Assembly: GCA_039199225.1 (NCBI GenBank)
Contig: JBCCSZ010000046.1
Location: forward strand, 1 to 32,366
Reading direction: 5' to 3'
Length of the DNA: 32,366 nucleotides
Source of the DNA: JBCCSZ01 sp039199225
Lineage (GTDB): Bacteria; Bacteroidota; Bacteroidia; Chitinophagales; Saprospiraceae
Made by a program: the position numbers and the translations under genes. Positions 24,086 to 31,612 of the stretch are shown in pieces. Numbering within the stretch: position 1 is the stretch's first letter; each line of letters starts with the position of its first letter. The notes under the pieces were generated by a model. That model was not told where the DNA came from. It did not search any database and saw only the letters and a list, made by a program, of their open reading frames with translations.

Positions 24086-25429
24086 ATGAAATTAGTAAAA
24101 GGAATTTTTGCAGCATTAACGATCAGTATTTTAGTCGCTAGCTGCTCCAAAGACGATGACGATGGGGCGACACCTGCTCCAACAACCCAATTCAGAATCA
24201 CCCTGACCAATACCATCAATTATCTCTCTGCACAGGTCTTCAACACACCCGACGGCGCCAGCGCTCCCGGACCAGTCGCCCAGCAAGGAGGTTCCTACAC
24301 AGTGAGCTTTCAGGCTGCAGCTGGCTCCCGACTCAGCTTTGTTTCGATGTTGGCCAATAGCAACGATTGGTTCTTTGCTCCAGGGGAAAATGGCCTGCCG
24401 CTCTACGATGCAAACGGTGCGCCCGTCACCGGAGACATCACGGCCAGCGTTCGATTGTACGACGCCGGGACGGAGGAGGAAGACCCCACAACCATCGCAA
24501 CTGCACCCGAAGGAGGCACCAATGGCGCTCCGGACGACGACACTTCCGTACGGACCGAACAACAGGACGTCTCCAACTATTTGACGGCGACACTTTCCCA
24601 CGACAATGGCCGCTTTACACTCCAATTGACCAAAAACGAAGATGGTATTCTCACACCGGGCATCGTACTGATTCACGCCCAGGACAACCCCATTTTTACT
24701 CGGGGCGAAGCCGACCGTGGCCAAGGACTCAAGCTGATTGCGGAGGCGGGCATGCCCAATGAGCTGTACGATTTCATCACAGAGGTCGGAACGGATGGCG
24801 CTCCCTTGAGAATGAGTGCTGCCATCACGCCACTCTCGCCTGGTGTTGTGTATGCATTCAACAGCGAAAAAGATCCGCTTTTTACCCAAGGAGAGGCGGC
24901 CAAAGCGGACAGTGGTTTGGAAGAATTGGCAGAGGATGGCAACAACAATGTGATTTTCGACTATTTGGAAAGCCTGAATTTACCTGTCGCCAAAAGCAAT
25001 GAGCCAGGTGGCGTCGGACCAGGGGGCAGCCTGACGTTTGACATCGAAATACCAGAGGGCTATAAATTGGGATTGGCAACGATGTTCGTTCAGTCCAACG
25101 ATTGGATCATTTCCTTTAACAATAATGGTGCAGCTATTTTTGATGCGGCTGGAAACCCACAAAGTGGTATGGGCGAAAGCGAGCAATTGTATCTCTACGA
25201 TACAGGTACCGAAGTGGATGAAGGCATTGGAATCGGACCAAATCAGCCTATGCGTCAAGCCAGTCCAAACAGCGGGGGCTCAGATGCAGACACGGCCACT
25301 CGTCGGGTACAGGAGATCGAAGATATTCAGTTCAACGGAGCAACCATTCAGTCTGCGCCAGGCGTTGTTTCACAGCAAGATGCCAGAGGAGGTTACAACC
25401 TAGTACAATTGAATGTCGAAGCCCAATAA
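24086..25429 (+). CDS. Lipoprotein with two spondin-like domains
   Basis: 447-residue exported lipoprotein. The signal peptide ends in a lipobox (ILVASC), followed by an acidic SKDDDD stretch that in Bacteroidota often directs lipoproteins to the cell surface. Two related domains of about 170 residues follow (about 35-205 and 225-420). Each carries the spondin_N signatures FVSMLANSNDWFFAP and LATMFVQSNDWIISF, then an F/LYDANG or IFDAAG turn and an LYDAGTE or LYDTGTE strand. The second copy also shares a GEA-rich linker (TRGEADRGQGL and TQGEAAKADSGL). In animals, spondin_N binds matrix and membrane partners; in bacteria the role is unknown. The gene stands alone with its own -7 element and a following terminator. 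Confidence 0.85.
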   Translation: MKLVKGIFAALTISILVASCSKDDDDGATPAPTTQFRITLTNTINYLSAQVFNTPDGASAPGPVAQQGGSYTVSFQAAAGSRLSFVSMLANSNDWFFAPGENGLPLYDANGAPVTGDITASVRLYDAGTEEEDPTTIATAPEGGTNGAPDDDTSVRTEQQDVSNYLTATLSHDNGRFTLQLTKNEDGILTPGIVLIHAQDNPIFTRGEADRGQGLKLIAEAGMPNELYDFITEVGTDGAPLRMSAAITPLSPGVVYAFNSEKDPLFTQGEAAKADSGLEELAEDGNNNVIFDYLESLNLPVAKSNEPGGVGPGGSLTFDIEIPEGYKLGLATMFVQSNDWIISFNNNGAAIFDAAGNPQSGMGESEQLYLYDTGTEVDEGIGIGPNQPMRQASPNSGGSDADTATRRVQEIEDIQFNGATIQSAPGVVSQQDARGGYNLVQLNVEAQ

Positions 25430-25492
25430 GCAACAACGAAAAGATACGAATCTACCCCAACAATAAGTTCATTTAACAATAGAGTTGATTTT

Positions 25493-25531
25493 CAAAGGGC
25501 AGTCTGATTGGGCCGCCCTTTGCTTTTGTTT
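25493..25531 (+). terminator. Intrinsic terminator after the lipoprotein gene
   Basis: A perfect 8-bp stem, CAAAGGGC (25493-25500) and GCCCTTTG (25515-25522), is followed by CTTTTGTTT. It lies between convergent genes. The T-run favours the plus strand, but it could also help to end the minus-strand hydrolase gene readthrough. Confidence 0.75.
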
Positions 25532-27806
25532 ATCGCATTTTCTGCCACTTGCGCTGCAAGATTCCTTTAGGCCCCTTCAAAAGAATTAGATAGTTGCCGT
25601 CGGGAAGTAAGTCGGTTGCTAAATGCATCGAAGAGGTGTTTGAGGGAATGTTTTTTTGCAAAACAATTCGACCGTGAATATCGATCAAAAATATTTCCTG
25701 AAAGTGATCTCTGGCAGCGGCATTCATCCCAATGGTCAAACTGTTTCTTCCAGGGGTAGGGTAGACCTTTACAACGGACTCGGCCTGGCTTTCAACACCG
25801 CTGGTTTGTTCGATCTGAATTTGAATGCTGTCCGTTCCCGTGCATCCCCATTTATCGGTGACCTCTAAGTGGAAGGTGTAAAGACCAGGCGAAAAATCGG
25901 CTCCTTGGATGTCCAGACTGTCACTTTGCTCGCCGGTCGACCATTGGTAGCTTTCATAAGAATCTGCCGGTTGAAGTACCAGATTTTCTGTTTGGAAAAT
26001 AACCGTATCTGCGCCCAAATAAGGAAAGGGCATCGAAACATTGGCCTCGACAGGCATCAAGTCTGTTGCGCAATCCCCCAACGGACGCTCGCCATAGTGG
26101 TAATACAGTCGGCCGTTCCACTCTCTTGGAAAATACGGCCCACCAAAGTTGTAGTTGCTGCCACTGCCCAGGTACAAGCTCAGCGCTTTGCTTTCTCTGA
26201 CCAGCGAATCAGACAGCCTTTGGTAGGACAGGGTCGCGTTGGAATTGGCCATCTGGATGTAGAGTGCCAAACTATCGCCGACCGCCATCTGCAAAGGTAC
26301 CGTTGGGACCAGCGTCGTGTAGGCATTGGAGTCGGCCACAAAGACACTCAGAACTTCCCATTCTTCCCATGCATCCCGATCGCGCTCAAAGCCCCGATGG
26401 CTGCCTTGCTTTCGGTACAGTCGCACATCTTGCGCGCCAGTGCTGTGAATTTTGATCGCCAAGCTGTCGATTGATAATGCTTCTTTGGCCAGCACATCAA
26501 ACATGTAGCCGTTCCATTGTACTTCCGCAATATCGGTCGAACTGGTCACAGCAGAAAAATACGGCAGACCCGAAGCCAATTGTACATAAAACAGGCTGCT
26601 GGAATCCAGTACGTTGGTCATCCACTGAAAGTCCTCCGATAACAGCTGATTGCCCTGTGCGTCGCCATACCAAAAAATGCGGTCGGTATATTCCGCCTGG
26701 GCAGTTAGTAGCGCCGTTTCGCCAACGCATACCGTATCCAGTAGGAATTGAGCAGTGGGGAGGCCGGAGAAGAACCGTTGGTGAAAAAAGGCAGGGATGC
26801 TGGGAAGCGATGTATCACTGGGCTGTATAAAGCTGTTGATTTCATAGTTTCCGGGTGCCACCAGTTCGATGGGGACGCTGAAGGTGTCGATTTCACAAAG
26901 AGCGTAAGAATCGGTAGGTACTGTATCGGTATAGGCTATGCTGCTGCCGTCCGGCCGCTTCAGTTCGGTGGTCAGTGTGATGGCGCCCTGGTTGTCATCG
27001 TTCAGGTTGATCCAGGACACATTCAGGCGGGCTTGATCGCCTCCACAACTGTTCACCTGGCTAAACCAACTATCCACAATTCGATAACCTTCCAAAGGGG
27101 ATAGGCTGTACAGATAGTCCGGAATCATCGCTTCGATCGCTTGCTCGAACAGCAGTCGGTGGCCTGTGTTATTGACGTGAATACCATCGCCAGAATCGTA
27201 AAGGGTATCGATGATGCCGGCAGTATTGGCAATGGGTGACCAGAAATCCATGATGAAAGGAGCATAAATGCTTTGCAGGGAATCGCGCATTTCCAGCTGT
27301 TTGGCAATGCCAGCGGCGCTAAAGTTTCGAGGCTGGGTGGTTGTCAGCCAAATCGGGACATTGGCCTGTAGGGCCGCTTGGACGATGCCTTCGAAGTTGC
27401 TCAACTGCTCGGCCACGCTGAAGCCCGAGCCGGTATCATTGGACGGTAGGTTGAGGATGATGGCGTTGGGGCTTTGGCGGAGGGCGGCTGAGACATTGCG
27501 GCTGCTATCGACCTGTGGTCGGTTGGTGGGCGCTTGGAAGTCATCGGGCATCAATCGATAGGTATTGTATCCACCCCTTGCTAAGTTGATGACTTCATTG
27601 TCTGGATGAAGCCCTTGGAGGTAGGTTTGGTAGCGATTGACCCAAGAGCTGTCTCGGGGGTTGGCGCCCGAGCCGGCAGCTGTGGAAGAGCCAATGACGA
27701 CGATGCGGTAGCTTTGCAAAGCCGCGCAGCCGCTATCTTGTGCATACAAAAAGGAAGATAAAAGCAGAGCCAGGCTGCAGAGGAGAAAAGATCGAAAGGA
27801 GATCAT
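25530..27806 (-). CDS. Secreted SGNH/GDSL hydrolase with T9SS sorting tail
   Basis: 758-residue exported protein with signal peptide MISFRSFLLCSLALLLSSFLYAQ. The N-terminal esterase-type SGNH domain (about 30-235) has block I IGSSTAAG (nucleophile about Ser41), block II Gly in LARGGYNTY, block III Asn in LPSNDTGSG, and block V DGIHVNNTGH (Asp/His). The middle (about 250-660) is a series of beta-sandwich segments, including a PKD-like stretch (YQWSTGEQSDSL). The last 80 residues (VKVYPTPGRNSLTI, IDIHGRIVLQK, LPDGNYLILL) are a T9SS type A sorting domain, so it should be exported to the surface or medium. Substrate is unknown; carbohydrate-ester cleavage is a reasonable guess for this class. It begins 15 bp after the dnaG stop on the same strand. 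Confidence 0.9.
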   Translation of the reverse strand: MISFRSFLLCSLALLLSSFLYAQDSGCAALQSYRIVVIGSSTAAGSGANPRDSSWVNRYQTYLQGLHPDNEVINLARGGYNTYRLMPDDFQAPTNRPQVDSSRNVSAALRQSPNAIILNLPSNDTGSGFSVAEQLSNFEGIVQAALQANVPIWLTTTQPRNFSAAGIAKQLEMRDSLQSIYAPFIMDFWSPIANTAGIIDTLYDSGDGIHVNNTGHRLLFEQAIEAMIPDYLYSLSPLEGYRIVDSWFSQVNSCGGDQARLNVSWINLNDDNQGAITLTTELKRPDGSSIAYTDTVPTDSYALCEIDTFSVPIELVAPGNYEINSFIQPSDTSLPSIPAFFHQRFFSGLPTAQFLLDTVCVGETALLTAQAEYTDRIFWYGDAQGNQLLSEDFQWMTNVLDSSSLFYVQLASGLPYFSAVTSSTDIAEVQWNGYMFDVLAKEALSIDSLAIKIHSTGAQDVRLYRKQGSHRGFERDRDAWEEWEVLSVFVADSNAYTTLVPTVPLQMAVGDSLALYIQMANSNATLSYQRLSDSLVRESKALSLYLGSGSNYNFGGPYFPREWNGRLYYHYGERPLGDCATDLMPVEANVSMPFPYLGADTVIFQTENLVLQPADSYESYQWSTGEQSDSLDIQGADFSPGLYTFHLEVTDKWGCTGTDSIQIQIEQTSGVESQAESVVKVYPTPGRNSLTIGMNAAARDHFQEIFLIDIHGRIVLQKNIPSNTSSMHLATDLLPDGNYLILLKGPKGILQRKWQKMR

Positions 27807-27821
27807 ACGATGGAATCTACA

Positions 27822-29852
27822 TTATTTAAGCGTAACAGTGGAGCCAAACTTTTTGGCCAATTCGTTTCTAATGTTGTTCAGTTTTTGTTGGACCATCAAT
27901 AATTTGCGAAGCTCATCGGCATCGCTGAAATCCATCGTTCGGATTTTCTCCTGGTTGCGTTGACACAATCGAATGATTTTCTTGAGCTTGAAGCGTTCGA
28001 TGGACTTAATACTGTCTTTGGTGAAATTTTTCTCGGGATTGAGTTGGGTTTGCAGCGTAATGTCCCACTTTTCGGCCCAGTTGGGGCTAAAGTCGAAGGG
28101 GGGATGCAGTATATCTATGGCAAGGCGGCGGACGTCTTCATCTGTGTGGTTGAGGAAAAAATGGGGATTGATTTCCTCTTTGTTGAGCAGCCTCTGGTAA
28201 CATTCTTTGGCAACTTGTTCGTATTGCTTGTTGTCGAATTCGTCCAAAACGTCTTCGATGTTTCCCAATATGTAAGCAGCCACGCTCAGTTGATCCTCCG
28301 GATCGAATATTTGGTCTCCGAAAGTGATGAGTAGGCGAATGATGTCCTTTTCCTGGAATTCATCTCCGCTGGCACTGGCGCGCGATTGTTCCTGGGGTGG
28401 GAGTGGACGATCTGCATAGTTCGACCCTTCTTCTTCGCTTGGTGGAGGCGGTTCCTGCGAGCTCAGACCACTCCAATCAGATGGGGGAGGAGCCGCCCCG
28501 GACTGTCGCCGATTTTTTTGCCGTTCATCGATGCGCTCTTTCTGCCGCTTGCGCCGGATGTGGCCCGTTACCATCTTATTGACTTCGACCACGAGAATTT
28601 CTTCTTCTACACCTACTGCATGAGCACACTGCTTCACATAGACCGAGCGCTTGATCGGATCGGGTATGCGAGCGATGCTATCGACAATATCCTTAATGAG
28701 TTGGCTCTTCTTGATGGGGTCATTGGCCGCCTCTTTGAGAAGTAAGTTGGTTTTGAAGAGGATGAAATCCGATGCCTCCTTATCGAGGTATTCCTGAAAG
28801 GCTGTTGTGCCGACACGCTGTAAATAAGAATCCGGGTCTTCTCCTTCTGGCAACAGTACAATGCGGACGTTCATGTCTTGTTCGAGTACCATATCCAGCC
28901 CTCGCAAGGCAGCCTTGATGCCCGCCGCATCACCATCGTAAAGGATTTTGATGTTTTGCGAATACCGCCGAATCAATTGTATCTGACCTTCCGTCAAAGA
29001 AGTACCGGAGGAAGCTACGACATTTTCAATACCCGCCTGATGCAAGGAAATGACATCCGTGTATCCTTCGACAAGAATGCATTCGTCCTGCTTGCGGATG
29101 GTTCGCTTGGCAAAATTAACACCATAGAGTACCTTATTTTTAACGTAGATGTCGGTCTCCGGCGAATTGATGTATTTGGGTGCTTTGACATCCTTTTGGA
29201 GGATACGCCCAGCAAAAGCAACGGGCTTGCCACTAGGATTAAAGATGGTAAACATGACGCGGTCGCGGAAAAAATCTCGACCGTACTGCGAGGTCAATCC
29301 AAGGCTCTTGAGCAAATCTACCTTGTAGCCATCCGTGGTGGCTTTTAGGGTGAAAGCATCCCTGGATTTGGAGGCATACCCTAGGCCAAACTTGCGAATG
29401 GTCTCTTCCCGAAAGCCTCGCTGTTTGAAATAGCTCAATCCAATGCTCTTGCCTTCATCGGTATCAAACAATTGATCCTGAAAATACTTCAGGGCGTATT
29501 GGTTGATTAGAAAAAGACTCTCCTGTTTCTGCCGCTCCTGAATGTTTTGGCTGGATGTCTGCGTTTCTTCTATCTCTATATTGTAGCGTTCGGCCAACTG
29601 GCGAAGGGCCTCGGGATAAGTGAGTTGTTCGTGTTCCATGAGGAAGTGAACAGAATCTCCACCTTTGCCACAACCAAAGCACTTGAAAATGTTCTTGCTG
29701 GGCGAGACGGAGAAGGAAGGCGTTTTCTCTCCATGAAAAGGACAAAGCCCTTTGAGGTTGGAACCTGCCCTTTTCAGATTCACATAATCACCGACGACAT
29801 CCTCTATTCGGGCCGTTTCGATGATCTCCCGTATACTCTTTTGACTAATCAT
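27822..29852 (-). CDS. dnaG: DNA primase
   Basis: 676-residue replication primase. The CHC2 zinc finger has Cys37, His40, Cys58 and Cys61 (LCPFHGEKTPSF, FKCFGCGKGG). The catalytic core follows (IGLSYFKQRGF; FGLGYA; RDRVMFTIFNPSGKPVAFAGR), then the Toprim domain with CILVEGYTDV (acidic Glu) and ILYDGDAAGIKA (DxD-type metal site). A variable proline-rich linker at about 445-490 leads to the C-terminal helicase-interaction region. Length and motifs are normal. The start at 29852 puts the zinc finger at the expected distance. The secreted SGNH hydrolase gene follows after 15 bp, an unusual pairing with a housekeeping gene. Confidence 0.97.
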   Translation of the reverse strand: MISQKSIREIIETARIEDVVGDYVNLKRAGSNLKGLCPFHGEKTPSFSVSPSKNIFKCFGCGKGGDSVHFLMEHEQLTYPEALRQLAERYNIEIEETQTSSQNIQERQKQESLFLINQYALKYFQDQLFDTDEGKSIGLSYFKQRGFREETIRKFGLGYASKSRDAFTLKATTDGYKVDLLKSLGLTSQYGRDFFRDRVMFTIFNPSGKPVAFAGRILQKDVKAPKYINSPETDIYVKNKVLYGVNFAKRTIRKQDECILVEGYTDVISLHQAGIENVVASSGTSLTEGQIQLIRRYSQNIKILYDGDAAGIKAALRGLDMVLEQDMNVRIVLLPEGEDPDSYLQRVGTTAFQEYLDKEASDFILFKTNLLLKEAANDPIKKSQLIKDIVDSIARIPDPIKRSVYVKQCAHAVGVEEEILVVEVNKMVTGHIRRKRQKERIDERQKNRRQSGAAPPPSDWSGLSSQEPPPPSEEEGSNYADRPLPPQEQSRASASGDEFQEKDIIRLLITFGDQIFDPEDQLSVAAYILGNIEDVLDEFDNKQYEQVAKECYQRLLNKEEINPHFFLNHTDEDVRRLAIDILHPPFDFSPNWAEKWDITLQTQLNPEKNFTKDSIKSIERFKLKKIIRLCQRNQEKIRTMDFSDADELRKLLMVQQKLNNIRNELAKKFGSTVTLK

Positions 29853-30039
29853 GCTATGAGTGAAGATACGACAGCTGCGATAAAATGGCGAAAACAGAGC
29901 CCTAAAACTCGCTAATTGGGCCTAAAAAGGGCCTTTAGAAATATCTTAACGCATGTTAAAATACTTTAACTAATACCCTTTTTAAGTAAAAGTATATTGA
30001 TAATCAGTTTTTTATGAATATTATTTTAACATACCTTAA

Positions 30040-30251
30040 AAATGATAACATACAAGCGTATACCCATTTGAGGTTTTAGAGCGTCTATTAGATGTAAGTA
30101 TGACACAAACAACAAACACAAAAACAAATGCCAAACAAAGGAAAGAAAAATGATGGTTAGAAAGACCATTTAAAGATAAGAGAATAATGGGTGTTCTCAT
30201 AGTGTGTGGGCTGCCCCTCAACCAAACGTGGTTGCAGGGGTAGTTTTTTTT
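30040..30251 (+). ncRNA. Candidate small RNA ending at an orphan intrinsic terminator
   Basis: The strong terminator at 30211-30251 has no gene before it on the plus strand, so a short non-coding transcript or a leader is the simplest reading. Upstream are two small potential stems: ATGGT/ACCAT near 30151-30170 and GAGAA/TTCTC near 30180-30198. The 5' end is a guess and no known RNA family was recognised. Confidence 0.3.
30211..30251 (+). terminator. Strong intrinsic terminator
   Basis: CTGCCCCT CAACCA (30211-30224) pairs with TGGTTG C AGGGGTAG (30229-30243) around an AACG loop. Fourteen pairs form, including one G-U and a single bulged C, followed directly by eight T. The direction is clearly plus. 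Confidence 0.85.
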
Positions 30252-30469
30252 GATTAACTAGGGACTTCTCCCAAAACTGAAATCCCAGAAAATGTATGGC
30301 CTTCCTTGACAAATATTTTTAATTTACTTACTATTGTAATATTATCACTTGTTATTCCTTATCATTGGTGATAGTTTTAAAGCATTTAAGTTTTCTCCAG
30401 CTCTAGCAAAATGTCTTCTAAAATTTACACAGGTATTTAGTGCTATTGTAAACCTTTTAACACTAAATT

Positions 30470-31342
30470 GTGAAACCACGTAATTCAACTTCCGACAAGG
30501 GAGTGAGTGGTCTTGTGTCCTTGCAACAGCGAGGTTCAATACAGTGCGTTGATTGGCAAGAAGAGGGACTGAACTCTGATGCCCTTTTGCCACATAACCA
30601 TGCTTACGATGAGATATTGTTTTTCTCCTCAGGAGATGGAACATATCTATTGGAAGAAACCACTTACCCCATTACCCAAAGCTCTGTTCTTTTCATTCGG
30701 AAAGGACAGCGACATGCCGTACGGCCAAATCGTTATCTGATAGGTGGACACATTATTTTTGATGTGGACGATTTGATAACTGATCGCGATTTACCATTTA
30801 AAAGTTTTTTCTATGACCATGATTCATCTCTTCCTAGAATAGATTTGAAAAAGGAGGTGTACAAAGAAATATGGTCTATTTTCTTGCAGATAAAAGAGCT
30901 ACTCTCCGCTCAAAATAAAACCTACTTAAAGGAGTATTCTCTAACCTATTTTAATTTGCTTTTACTCAAGTTAGCGGATGCACTCTCGGTGCAAGGAAAG
31001 CCTATTGACAAGCCCCAAACGTTCACACCAGCGCAGCGGTTCAAAAATCTTGTGGCATCTCAATATCAAACGATGCGGAGTGTAGAAGAATATGCGAAGC
31101 AGTTGCACATCTGTTCGAAGTATTTGCATGAACTCTGTAAAAAAGCGTATGGACGATCCCCCAGCCAAATCATCAATCAATATTTGACCGATGAAATTCG
31201 CAGACGGCTCATTCATTCAAATCAATCCCTTAAGGAGATTGCTTACCAGTTGCAATTCAACGACCAAGCTTATTTTAATCGATTTTTTAAGAAGATGACC
31301 GGAATGGCTCCCGGCTATTTTCGAAGAAAAAGTAAAAACTGA
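30470..31342 (+). CDS. AraC-family transcriptional regulator
   Basis: 290-residue one-component DNA-binding regulator with a GTG start at 30470. The N-terminal cupin-like sensor (about 30-130) shows LLPHNHAYDEILFFSSGDGTYLLEE-type features and RKGQRHAV, typical of small-molecule-sensing AraC proteins. The C-terminal AraC pair of helix-turn-helix motifs (about 185-288) reads MRSVEEYAKQLHICSKYL in the first and LKEIAYQLQFNDQAYFNRFF in the second, ending in MTGMAPGYFRRK. It has no receiver or membrane part. It may control the downstream lipoprotein-like gene, which is on the same strand after 270 bp of AT-rich DNA, or a distant target. An inverted repeat at 30360-30373 could be an autoregulatory site. 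Confidence 0.9.
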   Translation: MKPRNSTSDKGVSGLVSLQQRGSIQCVDWQEEGLNSDALLPHNHAYDEILFFSSGDGTYLLEETTYPITQSSVLFIRKGQRHAVRPNRYLIGGHIIFDVDDLITDRDLPFKSFFYDHDSSLPRIDLKKEVYKEIWSIFLQIKELLSAQNKTYLKEYSLTYFNLLLLKLADALSVQGKPIDKPQTFTPAQRFKNLVASQYQTMRSVEEYAKQLHICSKYLHELCKKAYGRSPSQIINQYLTDEIRRRLIHSNQSLKEIAYQLQFNDQAYFNRFFKKMTGMAPGYFRRKSKN

Positions 31343-31538
31343 AATTTGTGCAATTAATTCAGTAAATTGTACCTACTAGCAATAAAGCGTTTTGATTATT
31401 TTTACAATAGTAATGTGAAATGGTGTTATACTAGTAAGCCAAAATATTTACCATCTTCGGTTGCAATAAATGAAAGGCTTTTTAGAAGAATCTCTGACCA
31501 GCTTTTAGTTGAAAATTGTAACTTGGAATATAATAGAT

Positions 31539-31559
31539 GTTTTTTGTTTTTTGTTTTTT
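31539..31559. repeat. Short tandem repeat, three copies of GTTTTTT
   Basis: Three perfect 7-bp units in the AT-rich gap between the AraC gene and the following lipoprotein-like gene, about 55 bp before the latter's ATG. It may affect promoter spacing. The remaining gap (31343-31612) shows no gene. Confidence 0.7.
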
Positions 31560-31612
31560 GGTAAAGTGTGAAAGCTGAAAAAGATGTTCGATACGAACAA
31601 AAGTTATAGAAA

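Larger units (their letters stand above)
29853..30469. other. AT-rich divergent intergenic region, possible small RNA locus
   Basis: 617 bp between the dnaG start (minus) and an AraC-type regulator (plus). It carries repeated TTAAC/GTTAA palindromes (for example TTAACGCATGTTAA near 29946), very AT-rich DNA, and a strong orphan plus-strand terminator at 30211-30251. Tiny plus-strand frames (30100-30153, 17 codons; 30128-30160, 10 codons) lack ribosome sites. Near the regulator there is TTGACA-N17-TACTAT at 30306-30334, which is not a Bacteroidota consensus, and an inverted repeat TATCA-TTGG-TGATA at 30360-30373 that could be an operator. Confidence 0.45.

Noticed and set aside
30075..30090. 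TTTAGAGCGT shared with the left end of the MITE candidate
   Set aside because: Only ten bases match and no partner inverted end was found nearby, so a second element is not supported.
30100..30160. Tiny frames MTQTTNTK... (17 codons) and MPNKGKKNDG (10 codons)
   Set aside because: They overlap in different frames, lack ribosome sites and are explained by A-rich DNA. A leader peptide cannot be fully excluded.
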